Shown in pieces: positions 1 to 11,858 of a stretch of 64,000 nucleotides of DNA. The stretch is from Capsicum annuum (taxonomy: Eukaryota; Streptophyta; Magnoliopsida; Solanales; Solanaceae). The stretch covers positions 156,778,257 through 156,842,256 of the forward strand of contig NC_061115.1 in NCBI RefSeq assembly GCF_002878395.1, in the 5' to 3' direction. The translations under genes were made by a program, and so were the position numbers. Each line of letters opens with the position of its first letter. The first letter of the stretch is position 1. The notes beneath the pieces were generated by a model. That model made no database searches. It had not been told where the DNA came from and was given only the letters and a program-made list of their open reading frames with translations.

Positions 1-554
1 TTCATGCTAGTTTTCACCCACTAACCCATATTTGGGTCAGTGTATCACCACGTGATGTAGCAACCGATCATTCTACTCCTCCTACATAGTGATCGGATTT
101 TGGTATCAGCTTTTAGATTGGTGTGGTAAGCTTCCATCTTTTCGGAAGGCTCTATTTCATGTTCATAGATGTTTTTACACGCTTTGGTTTATTTATGGAT
201 ATTGGTTTTGGAAATGGTTGGGGAATGTACCAAAAGGATATTGGTTTTCTTTTGGTTAGAGGCTTTTGTGGAACTACTATGGGTTGGAATGGGCGGGATC
301 GATATTGATTTCAGCCTTATTATTGGCATTGGTATTGGGTTTGATACTGTTAGACTAAATTTCTCTCTGTTCCATCTTTTCATGTTTATGTTATGGAACT
401 TGGTTTAGTTTGGAACATGCTATCTTGTTATTTGTTAGTAATTCATCTAACTCAGTATATGCATAGCTGGTTGGGTTGGGTAACGGGGGTGGTCTCCATT
501 CCCGTTTGAACTTGGGATGCCCATTACGACAAGGCCCTAGTTTGGGTCGTGTCA
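1..554 (+). repeat. 3' part of the 5' LTR of the outer Ty3/gypsy element
   Basis: This segment is homologous, in opposite orientation, to the inner ends of the two LTRs at 1060-3371 and 8319-10542; the best match is 120-554 against the reverse complement of 1060-1620. It ends in gtgtca, and a TGGTATC primer site follows three bases later, so the LTR edge is placed at 554. Its upstream part lies outside the window. Divergence from the nested copies is large enough to call it a related subfamily. The short open frames here are byproducts of U-rich LTR sequence and have no protein homology I recognise. Confidence 0.8.
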
Positions 555-757
555 AGTTGGTATCGGTTCATGGTCAATTGTGAGTTCACAAAGCCATGAC
601 TAGTAAAGTCTCTTTTAAGGGCCTGTAATGCGCCACACTCATAAGGGAGAGGCTACATAGCATTTAGGAATGTTTCACTTTCTCGGTATTCTATTCTCAA
701 GATTGGAGTCTAAGTCCTGGAATCTTCTGTAATCCTGATTTGTTCGCATTTTAGGTC
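555..757 (+). other. Primer binding site and untranslated leader of the outer element
   Basis: TGGTATC at 558-564 is the first part of the plant initiator-Met tRNA primer site (family form TGGTATCAGAGC). The bases that normally follow are missing and the leader resumes at GGTTCATGG. The rest aligns with the leader of the nested minus-strand element (reverse complement of 8108-8303), including the shared phrase around cataagggagaggctac. No coding capacity is expected here. Confidence 0.7.
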
Positions 758-1059
758 ATGCCACGACGATCTGGAACACAAGGCAACTCTTCTGTTTGAT
801 TTGGGGAAAACTTGGATGGGACACAGGGGATCCATACTCGGTCTAGGGGTCCAATCCCTGATATATTTGGAGTTTCACCGATTGCTACTAGTCCTCTTTA
901 GGATGACGTGAAGAATGTGGAATTTCATCAATCGATTCATACTATTGCTCAGTTGGTTGCTGCTCAGGATGAGCGAGATGCATCTTGTGTTTTATCTATT
1001 GAGTCCACTAGGGTTGCACAGCATATGAAGATGAATCCCCCTACTTTTACTGGCATGAA
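758..1059 (+). pseudogene. gag N-terminal fragment of the outer Ty3/gypsy element, interrupted by a nested insertion
   Basis: Gag is the structural protein that packages retrotransposon RNA. The frame starts with ATG at 758 right after the leader and begins MPRRSG, the basic start usual for these chromovirus gags. In-frame stops occur about 14 codons in and near 900. From 908 the frame is open and ends in MNPPTFTG, the conserved motif just before the gag core. At 1059 it breaks off at the LTR of the nested minus-strand element. The same reading frame resumes at 10543 with AEEDPQGFLDKM, which normally follows this motif directly. The two halves are therefore one gene split by insertion. Confidence 0.85.
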
Positions 1060-3371
1060 TGACACAACCCGACCCCAGGCCTTATCGTAATGGGCATCCC
1101 AAGTCCAACCAGGACCGAGGACTGCCCCCTGTTACCCAAACCAACCACCTATATCCAGCCTTAGATGGACTGAGTTTTGAACAAATAAAAAGATAGCATA
1201 AATATTCTCATTAAGATTCTAGGATTGGGTTACAACCGTGACCGATCCAACCGAGTCCAATCGTACCACATGAACCACTTGACCATACCAAACTAAACCA
1301 TAGGTCATAAACCAGGCCATAACCAAAGAGAATACCAAAACATAATATTATTAATCAATCCCAAAATGTAATATGATGGCACAGTGAGAATCCTGTGATG
1401 TGGTGTTAGCCCACCAGCCTACTCCAATTCCAAGGCCGGTACCAATACCGATCCCACCCATACCAACCACCAGAAGTACCATAAAGCCTCTACCTAAAAG
1501 AGTACACAAATCCATTTGGGGCATGCCCCTAACCATGGCCAAAACCAATATCCAAAATAAAAGAAAAATGTCTAAAGAAATCCATAACATGAAAGGATGC
1601 CTTCCGCAAGGATGGATGCTCACCACTTTAGTCCAACTGCTGATACCGAATTTGCGTTTTATAAAGGAGGAGTATAATGTCCAGCTCCTGCATAACGTTG
1701 GTATACAACCTCTTGTAGAAGGGGTTAGCGAGTGACCACTAGTATTAATCCTAGGATACGAATAAAATAATGTTATTTATAAAACCAAGTAAAACCATCC
1801 ATAATGCATACAACCATATACATATATATAAGTGCCGGGAAAGGGAACCGGGTTTAGCATGCATTGAAAACCTTTACCTGGGCTATATAGGTTGGCTGTC
1901 CTAAACTACCCACGACCAATATGGGTTCATCTCCCCTGATGAAAGAGCCCCAATGTGTGTAGCCACACGAACAGAGAAGTATCCCTTGGAATGTTTAGTA
2001 AATCCCCCAATACTGTGACATCATGCACATGGTCCTCTAAGACCAATCCTCATACGACAAATATGAGTTTCCAATTTTAGTCCCCCTAGGACCATCACCT
2101 TACATAACTTTGCTACATACCCCGCCATTAGTGCCAAATTAAAACCAGTCTCCAAATAACCAAACCATTATCCATTTATTAACCAAGGCCAATATTAGTG
2201 GTATTGTCATACCACCCTATTAATAATAAGTAATATCCATAGCCAAACCATTTAGGTTAAGTGCCCTTTCCATATACCATATTAAACCACTTAGGAGACT
2301 TCCATGTTCTCTACAAGCAAAACCATTTAGCCTTTAGCCTTTCAAACCATTTAAACCATGCACAATTCCTTTACCAAGTTTAAAACATCTAAGAGTTCCA
2401 TTAAAAGAAGTCAATGTAATGAACATATCCTTATATGTATTTTATCAAACACCTTAGGGGCATAATATAATCAAAACTAATTCCAAAGACCATTAAACCA
2501 TTACCATGCAATTCAATTGTACAAAACCACCATTGATGCATATAAAAAGAATAATTAAAACCATAGGAAACCATAACCAAGTATTTAATATGAAAATCCC
2601 CAAATAATAGTTGGAAACCATAACCATGAAATAGTAAAACCATGAAATCAATCGTATAAACCATGCCTTTAGTTGAAATTACAATGAGTGAAGAGAATCA
2701 TGCCTTATACCACAGAATTGAACGAAAGAAATTGCCAAGACAAGCCCTAAAGTAATCCTCAAGATAAAACCTTAGCCTTCTTCCCCAAAAGCTCTTGAGA
2801 GAATTGTGAAGTGTTTTTAGATAGTTTCTAAGTGTTAATGAATAGAATAATAGGGTAAATAATCTCCTAAGTGTATTATAAGTTGTGGGTCCTAGTTAGG
2901 ATAAGTTGGGAAATGTCCAGAATATCTCCAATTAAATCCTTTTAAAACCCATCACAGTGATATGGCTGACCCATACGAGTCGTACACTCTAATACGATTG
3001 GTACCCACCACTCGTATCCAAGCCTCAACCCTTGGATCTAACACTTTCCAGTATACCACTCATCCAACATAGTCGCAACCACAATATACAATTTGTACCA
3101 ATGACCCGTATCCCTAGCAGAATGAAATACCAGGAGGATCAAATACTTCCACCATACGAGTCCCTGATACAACCCGTACTAAGCCCTAAGACTCAACCCC
3201 TAAGTCGTACCCATTCCACTGACCAAAACCATACCACAAACTAACACTAGTCAGCATACGACTAGACTATAGCACTCATACCCCAACCTATGGCTTATAC
3301 CCATGAGTCATATTGAATTCGGAGAACGGAATTCCAGGAAATTTTCTAAGAGTCGAAACCCAGGATGTTTC
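1060..3371 (-). repeat. 3' LTR of the nested chromovirus
   Basis: It is paired with 8319-10542: both begin (plus-strand view) with a tgacayaacc edge followed by ccttatcgtaat and both end at caggatgttt. This copy is 2312 bp, about 90 bp longer than its partner because 2078-2175 has no counterpart in the other LTR. The middle (2160-2660) is notably rich in AAACCAT repeats. On the minus strand a GGTATAAGG motif near 2704-2717 could be a splice donor. The outer edge has lost the canonical TG (reads AG). Confidence 0.85.
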
Positions 3372-3372
3372 T

Positions 3373-3384
3373 GTCTCCCCCACT
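3373..3384 (-). other. Polypurine tract of the nested chromovirus
   Basis: On the minus strand this reads AGTGGGGGAGAC directly before the 3' LTR. It is the purine run that primes plus-strand DNA synthesis in LTR retrotransposons. The upstream phrase gaggacgaat-like sequence around 3395-3410 is typical of this family. Confidence 0.75.
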
Positions 3385-3559
3385 AGGAACATTCGTCCCC
3401 GAATGACGGATAAGGTAGAGGTAACCACACACAGAGTCATTTGCATTATCAAACAACCTTTTAACAAAGTGTAAAAATAAAGAAGCAAAGATGTTAATCT
3501 CTCCTTTAACAAACTCAAAAAGTAAAGATGTGTTGAAGAACACATACCTTCCGCATGAA

Positions 3560-4850
3560 TCTCAGAAGCAGAAAATAGATGCAGATACTTGGACTTCATG
3601 TCCTCTTCCACTTCCAAAGTAGCCTCTTCAACCTTATCGTTCCTCCATAGAACCTTAAGTGAAGCCATATCCTTGGTCCATAATCAATGAACTTGCCTAT
3701 CAAAATCTCAATCAAGACCTCTTTATAAGAAAGAGAATCCAAAATACCTAATCCCTCCAAAGGAACAACCAAAGAATGATCACCAATACACTTTATCGAC
3801 ATAGAAACATAAAAGGCCAGATGAACCAAACTTAAGTTAGATGGCATCTCCAACTCATAAGAAACATTGCCCACCCTCCGCAAAATCACATAAGGACCAA
3901 TGAACTGAGGACTGAGTTTCCCCTTTTTCCCAAACTGCATTACTCCCTTCATGGAAGACACCTTGAGGAATACCCTATCCCCGATCACAAACTCCAAGTC
4001 TCTACTCCTAACATCTACATAGGACTTTTGGCGACTTTGGGCAGCCTTAAGCCTATCCCAAATCACCTTGACCTTCTCCATCACTTGATAAACCGAATCT
4101 AGACCAAACATGTCTGCCTCTCCAATGTCAAACTAACTAATAGGAGTTCTACACCTCCTACCATACAACACCTCAAAAAGGGCCATACCAATACTGGAAT
4201 GGTAGCTATTGTTGTAAGCAAACTCAACCAAAGGTAGATGCTCAACCCAATTGCCATCAGAATCAATCACACAGGCCCAAAGAATATCCGCCAAGTCTAA
4301 ATAGTTCTCGCCGCTTTCCCATCCGACTATAGATGAAAAGCAGTACTCAGACTAACCTTAGTCCCCAACCCTTTCTAGAAAGGCCGCCATAAATGAGACG
4401 TAAATTGTGTACTATGATAAAAAATAATTAAGACAGGTACTCTATGCAGCTTTATAATCTCTTGAAGATACAGCTTCGCATAGTCCTCCATTAAAAATGT
4501 ACTTTGCACTAGCAAGAAGTGTGTAGACTTAGTCATCCTATCCACGATGACTCAAATCGAATCAAATTGATTTCGAGACCGAGGAAGACCAATAAGAAAA
4601 TCCATATTAATGATCTCCCACTTTTATTTGGGCAACTCTATTTCTTGATACAACCCACCAAGCCTGATGTGCTCAACCTTAACCCATTGACACACCATGT
4701 ACTTGGCCAAAAAATCAACCATACCCTTCTTCATAACATTCCATAAATAGATCTTCTTGAGATCATGATATATCTTAGTCAATCCAGGATGAACAACATA
4801 ACGTGACTCATACTCTTCAACCAAAACCCTTTGTCATAAACTGTTGACAT
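3560..4850 (-). pseudogene. Integrase and chromodomain-like tail of the nested element (broken)
   Basis: Integrase inserts the retrotransposon DNA into the host chromosome. Near 4624-4824 the zinc-binding N-terminal region is visible (VVHPGLTKIYHDLKKIY, then the paired cysteines around KYMVCQW, where the first Cys is replaced). The catalytic core lies at 4130-4600 but is shifted and stopped. The segment normally reading SDRGTQFT has lost its Asp, and the glutamate after DGQ is also gone. The GPY/F module is clear at 3840-3920 (FIGPYVILRRVGNVSYELEMP is split here as FIGPYVILRR and VSYELEMP). The C-terminal tail 3560-3700 contains KVLWRN and WEVEED-type chromodomain residues. It cannot make an active enzyme. 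Confidence 0.82.
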
Positions 4851-5029
4851 TAAGGACACATAACATCCCTTGGTATCCTAAAGTACTATCACAACTGATC
4901 TCAAACACCGCTATATTTTGACCACCAACATCACTCTTAATTTTTATCAAGATAGGATCCGCCATTTGCTTCTCCTTAATCTCTGCACCAAGAGATGATT
5001 GAACCACTTTTTGCACCATGACACTACCA

Positions 5030-6376
5030 TCCTTGAAGTCCAAGAGACGAACTCAAATATTAGACAAGCTCAAGCCATCTCCTCTTTCTCAGATTAAGCT
5101 CTTTCTGAGTAAACACCTACTAAAAACTCTTGATATCAGAAAAGATATCCACATGAATATCACACAGATAATGTCCCCATATGTTCAAAGAAAATATAAT
5201 CGCCTACAACTCCAAATCATGAGTAAGATAATTCCTCTCATGTACCTTCAGTTGCCTAGAAGCATAGGCAATCACCTTTCCATGTTGCATTAAAACACAA
5301 CCAAGCCCTACCTGAGATGCATCACAATAAACACGAGCCCATCATTGCCTTTCGGCAAAGTCAGATTGGAGATAAAGTCAAATTATCCTTCAACTTCTCA
5401 AAACTCCCTTCACAAGCATCCGACCAAGAAAACTTAACCTTCATCTAAGTCAACTTAGTCAAAGGAGAAGCTATTGAAGAAAGGCTTTCCACAAACCACC
5501 TATAAGACCCGGCTAAACCCAAGAAGCTTTGAATATCAAATAGAGTCATGGGCCTAGGCCACTTCTTTACCATAATAACTTTATGTGGATCCACCATGAT
5601 TCCATCACTAGAAATAATATGACCCAAAAAAGTCACAACGTTCAACAAAAATACAAACTTAGAGAACTTGGCATACAACTATTGTTCATTTAAGGTTTGC
5701 AACACCACACAGAGGTGATTAGCATGATCCATCTCACTCTTCAAATAAACAAAAATGTCATCAATAAACATAATGATGAAGAGATCCAAATACTGCCTGA
5801 ATACTATATTCATCAAGTCTATAAATGATGCCAGAGCATTAGTCAACCCAAATAACCTTACCAAGAACTCAAAATACCCATATCGAGTATGAAAAGCAAC
5901 ATTAGGGATATCCACCTCCCTAATCTTAAGTTGATGGTACTAGTACCGAAGATCTATCTTAGAGAAGAACTTGGCCCCTTGCAACTGGTCAAATAAGTCA
6001 TCTATCCAAGAAGGAGGATACTTATTCTTGACCGTTACCTTATTCAACTTCTTATAGTCAAGTGCATCCGAAGGAAACCATCCTTCTTACATACAAACAA
6101 CACCGGTGCACTTTATGGAGAAACACTATGAAGAATAAACCCCTTATCTAGAAGATTCTTAAGTTAATCTTTGAGTTACTTCAACTCAGCTAGAGCCATT
6201 ATATACGGAGGAATAGAAATTGGACAAGTGTCCAAAAACAAATGAATACCAAACTTTATTTCCCTATCCGGAGGAACACCAGGAAGATCATCCAAAAATA
6301 CCTCTTGAAACTCATTAACTACAGGGATTAGAGAAAAAAAAGAACCTTCTGAGTTAGAATCTTTAACCCAAACCAA
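5030..6376 (-). pseudogene. Reverse transcriptase and RNase H of the nested element (broken)
   Basis: The start is recognisable at 6176-6376 by VPPDREIKFGI and the PISIPPY motif, the usual junction of protease and reverse transcriptase. The catalytic motif FIDD is intact at 5757-5768 within a short open stretch (5679-5915). The following stretch 5445-5678 carries the thumb/connection motifs VTFLGHIIS and IQSFLGLAGSYRWF. RNase H follows at 5050-5440 with the YCDAS-type motif. The end of RNase H (the ADALS motif) is missing, apparently deleted near 5043-5060. Frameshifts and stops separate all blocks. Confidence 0.82.
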
Positions 6377-6399
6377 GTGATAAATACAACCCTTAGAGA

Positions 6400-7000
6400 T
6401 TAACCTCCGAACTCTAAGATAAGAAATAAACCTCCCCCAGGAGATAAGGAACTACCTTCCCATTCTATAACTAGTTTACCAAGGAACTTAAAGATAACCT
6501 TACGGGTCCGATAATCTAAAGATGCGTAACAAGAGTGTAACCAATCTATACCCAAAATTACATCAAAATTTACCATATCTAACTCAAAAAAATCAACTAA
6601 TGTTTGCTTGCTACCAACAGATACCTCATACCACCTATAAACTCTACTAGCAATAATTGAGTCACCTACCAAGGCAAAAATAGAAAATAGATATGAAATA
6701 ACTTTTGAATCAAAACCAAAAGACACACCCATATATGGAGTCATATAAGAAAGAGTAGACCTAGGATCAAGGAAATAATGTACACCATAAGAGAAAACCT
6801 GTAACATACCAGTAACAACATCAAATGATGCTCTCAGTTTCCTGTAGGGACACCAAAACATACAACCTATTTCGTCCAACACTAGAACCAGGAGCAATAA
6901 CAGAAATAGATGCCACACCACCAGGTTTAGAAGTAGAAGACGAAGCCACAGAAATCTTATTTGCCCCTTAAAAACTCTATTAATCAGACAATCCTTAAGT
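6400..7000 (-). pseudogene. Aspartic protease region of the nested element (broken)
   Basis: Retrotransposon protease cleaves the Gag-Pol polyprotein. The active-site block reads DPRSTLSYMTPYM near 6740-6780, where family members usually have a D-S/T-G type triad; the Gly is replaced by Arg. The second half is well kept, with FELDMVNFDVILGIDWLHSC around 6520-6580, a hallmark of this clade. The frame is open from 7095 to 6400, an unusually long intact stretch for this copy. Confidence 0.8.
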
Positions 7001-7009
7001 TGATGGCTT

Positions 7010-8107
7010 ACCTGGCAACACTTGAAGCATTTTTCCCTTCTTTCCTCATAATAACCCCAATGAGGATGACCATAGAATCGACAAAAAGGATACAAAGAAA
7101 CTTACTGACCACCACTCGCCTAATATTGGACAACTTGTGCCCAAGAATTGTCACCACCTTGATAACGCTTATCTCCCGAATGATAGGGAGCACAAGCAGA
7201 AAAGGAGCCAAAACTCCCCTTCTTTTTTTTCTACCACTTGCCACCATCTCTACCACCCTAAGACTAAGTACCTCCCTGATCAAAATACCTATTTCTCTTT
7301 TTCTTCCTATCCCCAAACTCTACCTGCCTCCTTTTCTCATCCTTAACCTACTGTTTATGAACAGTCAACCTCAAGATGTCCATATCTTTAATCAAAAAAG
7401 TAGTCTTTCTCTCCAAAATCTAAAAATCAAACTTCCTCATTCTCGACCTCATATCAACCACAAAGTTAGGAGCATACCTTGATAGCGGATGGAACTTCAA
7501 AGTATATTCCTTTACTGATATCCTCCCTTTCTTAAGGTTTACAAACTCCTCCATCTTAGCTTTCCTAAACTCTTGAGAAAATAATTAATCTAAGAAGGGG
7601 TTAGAAAAGGCCTCCCATAACCCTTCCTCTTCTATAACACCCCTATCCCCATCCTATACCTTATATTACTGATAAGTAACATCCTTGAGCTAATAAGATA
7701 CAAATTAACCCCCTCAATATTAGTAGCCTACATTACTCAAAAGATCTTTTCTATCTTATCTAAGAAGCCTTGTGGATACTCCTCTACCTTTACTCTAGTA
7801 AAATTTGGAGGACCTATCTTCATAAATTGACCCACCCTTATGGCCTAAGCAGAAAACCACCAGTCGCACCTCGCTCAGCCTGAGCAACAACCAGTTGGCC
7901 AATAACATGAATAGAATGAAAAAATTCCACATTCGTCATGTTGCCCTAAGGGACCTAAGGAGAACTAGTTGGAATAGGAAGAACTCCAGCACCATCAGGA
8001 ATAGGACCATATGTTTGAAGATGTACTCCAGACGTAGGACATACCCCTTTAGCATTATCCCTAGATATATAGAAAGAATTTCTTTGTATTTCAGATCTAA
8101 GAGGCAT
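7010..8107 (-). pseudogene. gag of the nested element (broken)
   Basis: The frame starts at an ATG (minus strand) at 8105-8107, after a leader and primer site. The beginning reads MPLRSEIQ, and further on NVEFFHSIHVIGQLVVAQAER corresponds to the segment seen in the outer element at 908-980. KIGPPNFTRVKVEEYPQGFL marks the core start near 7790-7830. A zinc knuckle of the CX2CX4HX4C type (CFKCCQVSHQLKDC) is complete near 6985-7026. Several stops and frameshifts lie between these blocks. Confidence 0.8.
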
Positions 8108-8303
8108 GATCTGAAAGATGAATAAATAAGGATTAGGGAAGATTCCAGGATTGAGAACTCAAGCTTAAAGATAGAATACAAAAAAAGTCAAATATTCCTA
8201 AATGTCTTGTAGCCTCTCTCCTATAAGCATGGCACGCTTAAAAATACTAAAAGAGACTCTAATCGACACAGCTTTGTGGATTCCTAAGTGACCATGAACC
8301 TAG

Positions 8304-8315
8304 GCTCTGATATCG
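8304..8315 (-). other. Primer binding site of the nested element
   Basis: On the minus strand this reads CGATATCAGAGC, matching the plant initiator-Met tRNA site TGGTATCAGAGC at 10 of 12 positions. It lies three bases inside the 5' LTR edge. The two mismatches are transitions. Confidence 0.75.
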
Positions 8316-8318
8316 ACT

Positions 8319-10542
8319 TGACATAACCTAACCCTAGGCCTTATCGTAATAGGTATCCCAAGTCCAACAGGATTGGGGACCACTGCATGTTACCCAACCC
8401 AACCACCTATACCCAGCCTTAGATGGGCGGAATTTCAAATATATAATAAGATAGAGTAAATGTTCTCATCAAGAAACTAGGATAGGGTCATAATCGTGAC
8501 TGAGCCAATCAAGTTAAACAATACTACACCAACTGCTAGACTATATCAAACCAAACCGTAGTCCATAAATTAGACCATAACCAAAGAGAATACCAAAACA
8601 TAATATGATTAATCAATCCAAAAATATAATATGCAGAACAGTAAGAATCCTGTGATGTGGTTTCAGCCCACCAACCTATTCTAATTCTAAGGGTAACACT
8701 AATATCGATCCTACCCATACTAACCCCCAGAATTACAACAAAGCCTCTATCTAAAAGAGTAAATAAATTCAGCTGGGACATGCCCCCAACCATGGCCAAA
8801 ACCAATATCCAAAATAAAAGAAAAGTGTCAAAAGAAATCCATAAGATGAAATGATGCCTTTTGAAAGGATAAAAGCTTACCACTTCAGTCCAAGTGCTGA
8901 TACCAAATATTTGTGCTAGACAGGAGGATTAGCATAGCTGATTCTTGCATAGCGTGGGTATATAATTTCCAGTAGACGGGGTTAGTAAGTGACCTCTAGC
9001 ATGAATCTCAAGATAAGGATAAAATAATGTCATTTATAAAACCAAGTAAAAACATCCAAAATGCATACAACCATACATATAAATAATTGTCGGTTAAGGG
9101 AACTGGGTTTAGCATGCATTGAAAACCTTTAACTGTGTTGTGTAGCTTGGCCATCCTAAACCACCCATGGGGAATATGGGTTCAGGCCCACCTGCTGAAA
9201 TGTCCCCAGTGTATGTAGCCACAATACCAGGGAAGTATCCCATAGGATAACTAGTACATCCCTCGATAGTGTGGCATTAGGCACACGATCCGCTAAGACC
9301 ATTCCTCATATCGGCAAATATGAGTTTCAAATTTTGGTATTAACTAAGGATAATATTAGTGGTATCACTATACCACCCCATTTCTTTAAAGTAATATCCA
9401 TAGCCAAACCATTTAGGTTAAAAGGACTTTTAAGTGCCCTTTCTATATACCATATTAAAGCCCTTGGGAGACTTCTATGTTCTCCACAAGCATAACCATT
9501 TAGTCTTTAGCCTTTCAAACCATTTAAACCATGCATATTCCTTTACCAAGTTTAAAACATACAAGATTTCCATTAAAAGAAGTCAATGTAATAAACATAT
9601 CTTTATAAGCATTGAAGAAAGACCTTGGGGGCATAATATAACCAAAACTAATTCCAAAGACAATTAAACCATTACCATATAATCCAATTGTCAAAAACCA
9701 CCATTGATGCATATGAAAGCATAATTAAAACCATAGGAAACCATAACCAAGCATTTAATATCAAAACCCCAAAATAATAGTTGGAAACCATAATCATGAA
9801 ATAGTAAAACCATGAAATCAATCATATAAACCATAGCTTTAGTTGAAATCACAATGAGCGAAGAGAATCATGCCTTATACCAAAGAATTAATTGAAATAA
9901 ATTGCCAAGACAAGCCTAAAGCAATCCTCAAGATAAAACCTTAGCCTTCTTACCCAAAAGTTCTTGAGAGAATTGTAGAGTATTTTAGGATAGTTTCTAA
10001 ATGTTAATGAATAGAATAATAGGGTAAATAACCTCCTAAGTATATTAGAAATTATGGGTCCTAGTTAGGGTAAGTGGGGAAATATCAAAAATACCCCCTC
10101 TTAAATCCCTTAAAAACCCATCACAGTGATACGACTGACCTATATGAGTCGTACCCTCCTATATGATTGGTACCCACCATTCATATCCAAGCCTCAACCC
10201 TTAGATCTGACACTATCCAATATACAACTCATCTAACAAAATCATAACAATAATATACAATCCATACCAATGACCCGTATCCCTGGCAGAATGAAATACC
10301 AGGAGGATCAAACACTACCCACCTTACGAGTCCTTGATACTACTCGTACCCATCACTATAACTTATAACCTTAATTCATACCCATTCTAGTGATGAAAAC
10401 CATCCCACCAACTAATAGTAGTCAACATATGACAGTATCATACCACTTGTACCCCAACATATGGCTCATACCCATAAGTCGTATTAGATATGGAGAACAA
10501 AACTCAGGAAATTTTCTAAAGGTCAAAACTCAGGATGTTTCA
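8319..10542 (-). repeat. 5' LTR of the nested chromovirus
   Basis: It is 2224 bp and starts on the minus strand with TGAAACATCC at 10542. It is homologous end to end with 1060-3371 but lacks about 90 bp near 9335. AAACCAT-rich DNA fills 9400-9840. The minus-strand motif GGTATAAGG near 9868-9880 sits where the other LTR has it. As the 5' LTR it would have held the promoter of the element. Confidence 0.85.
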
Positions 10543-11858
10543 GTAAAGGCGGAGGAAGATCCACAAGGTTTCTTAGATAAAATGGATAAGATATTCAGGG
10601 TGATGCAGGATACAAATGTAAAAAGGGTGAATTTTATAGCTTATTAGATCATGGATATTATGTACCAGTGGTACGAGGAGCGGTATAGGGATAGAGGTGA
10701 TTTTAAGGAGTTGTCCATATGGGAGACTATCTTAAATTACTTTATGGATTGGTTATTTCCTCAGAAGCTGAGGGAAACAAAGGTAAAGGAATTTTTTAGT
10801 CTAATATAAAGGAACAGTCAGTCAAGGAATATTCCTTGAAATTTCATTAGCTATCAAGGTATTCTCTAGAATTGGTGTCTGATATGAGGGTGAGGATAAT
10901 AAAGTTTGCTTCTGTACTGTCACAAGATTTGATCCTTAAAAGGAAAACTACGTTGCTGATCAAGGATATGGATATGTCTAGGTTGGTAGTTCATACGCAA
11001 TGGGTGAAGGAAGAAAAGAGGAAACAAGTTGAATTTAGAGAAAGGAAGGGTAATAATTTCAGGTTTTCTAAACAAGGTGGTGGGAAAAAATAACGTAGTC
11101 GGGATGCCAATAAGTGGACAAAGAAATAGGGGATTTCTAGTTCCTTCTCTTCTGGTAGTGCTCATTACCCAAAGCCTTTGGGTGATAGGAGTTAATAGGG
11201 TGGTGATAATTTTTAGGCACAGGGTGCCCAATATCTAGCGAGTGGGGCACAATCGGATTCTTCATGCTCTTTTTATTGGTTTTGTGGTCATCTTTATTAG
11301 GGATTTTGTGATTAAGGAAGGGATAGGTGTTTTAAATATGGTCAGCAGCCATATGCTCTGAAATTGTCTGATTGGTAAGGGTTATTAAAGAGTGGTCAAA
11401 GCTTTGGTTACTTCATCTTTGGCTCCTATACCTACTGGTGCTGCTTCGGCGTCTGCTCCTACTTTTAGTGTCAACGCCGGTCGAAATAGGTTATATTCTC
11501 TTGCATCACGATAGGAGTCTGAGGTATCACCTTATGTCGTGACTGGTACGTTATAACTCTTTTCTCGTGATGTGTATTGATTGCTTAATCTAGGGTCTAC
11601 TCTTTATTATGTGACCCCATTTATGGTTGTATATTTTGGTTCTGATCTAGAGGTTATTTTGGATTCTTTTTCTATTTCTACCCTAGTAAGAAACTCTATA
11701 ATTTCTAAGAAAGTCTATAGGGGGTTAAGTATCTGTTTGTAGTAGGCAGACTTTGATGGATTTGTTTGAACTGGATATGGTGGATTTCAATATTATTCTG
11801 GGATGGATTGGTTACACTCTTGTTATGCATCCTTATATTATCAGACCCGTAAGGTTGT
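10543..11858 (+). pseudogene. gag core, zinc knuckle and protease remnant of the outer element
   Basis: This continues the gag begun at 758. It opens with AEEDPQGFLDKMDKIFRVMQ in frame, stops at 10647, and continues through further frames (10872-11093 carries the MVSDMRVR...LVVHTQWV block and the basic linker). The zinc knuckle near 11310-11360 has degenerated (only CFKYGQ remains recognisable). The protease half appears from 11590, with STLYYVTPF and later WLHSCYASLYYQTRK near 11808-11855. At 11858 it is cut by the LTR of the next element. No continuation of its reverse transcriptase is found elsewhere in the window. Confidence 0.8.

Larger units (their letters stand above)
1060..10542 (-). 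mobile_element. Nested Ty3/gypsy (Tekay/Del-like chromovirus) LTR retrotransposon
   Basis: This is a complete structural element on the minus strand: 5' LTR 8319-10542, primer site 8304-8315, gag, protease, reverse transcriptase, RNase H, integrase with a C-terminal chromodomain-like tail, polypurine tract 3373-3384, and 3' LTR 1060-3371. The domain order is that of Ty3/gypsy. It sits inside the gag of a plus-strand relative. The flanks 1055-1059 (atgaa) and 10543-10547 (gtaaa) read as a 5-bp target duplication that has since acquired two transitions. Both LTRs and all genes are strongly decayed, with many stops and frameshifts, so this is an old, immobile copy. Confidence 0.88.

Noticed and set aside
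1351..1735. Overlapping open frames on both strands of the LTRs (also at 8536-8883)
   Set aside because: They lie wholly in LTR sequence, recur with the LTR copies and show no domain. Length is explained by composition.
2431..2664. Short frames within the AAACCAT-rich LTR centre
   Set aside because: Low-complexity sequence, repeated in the partner LTR with different stops; not coding.
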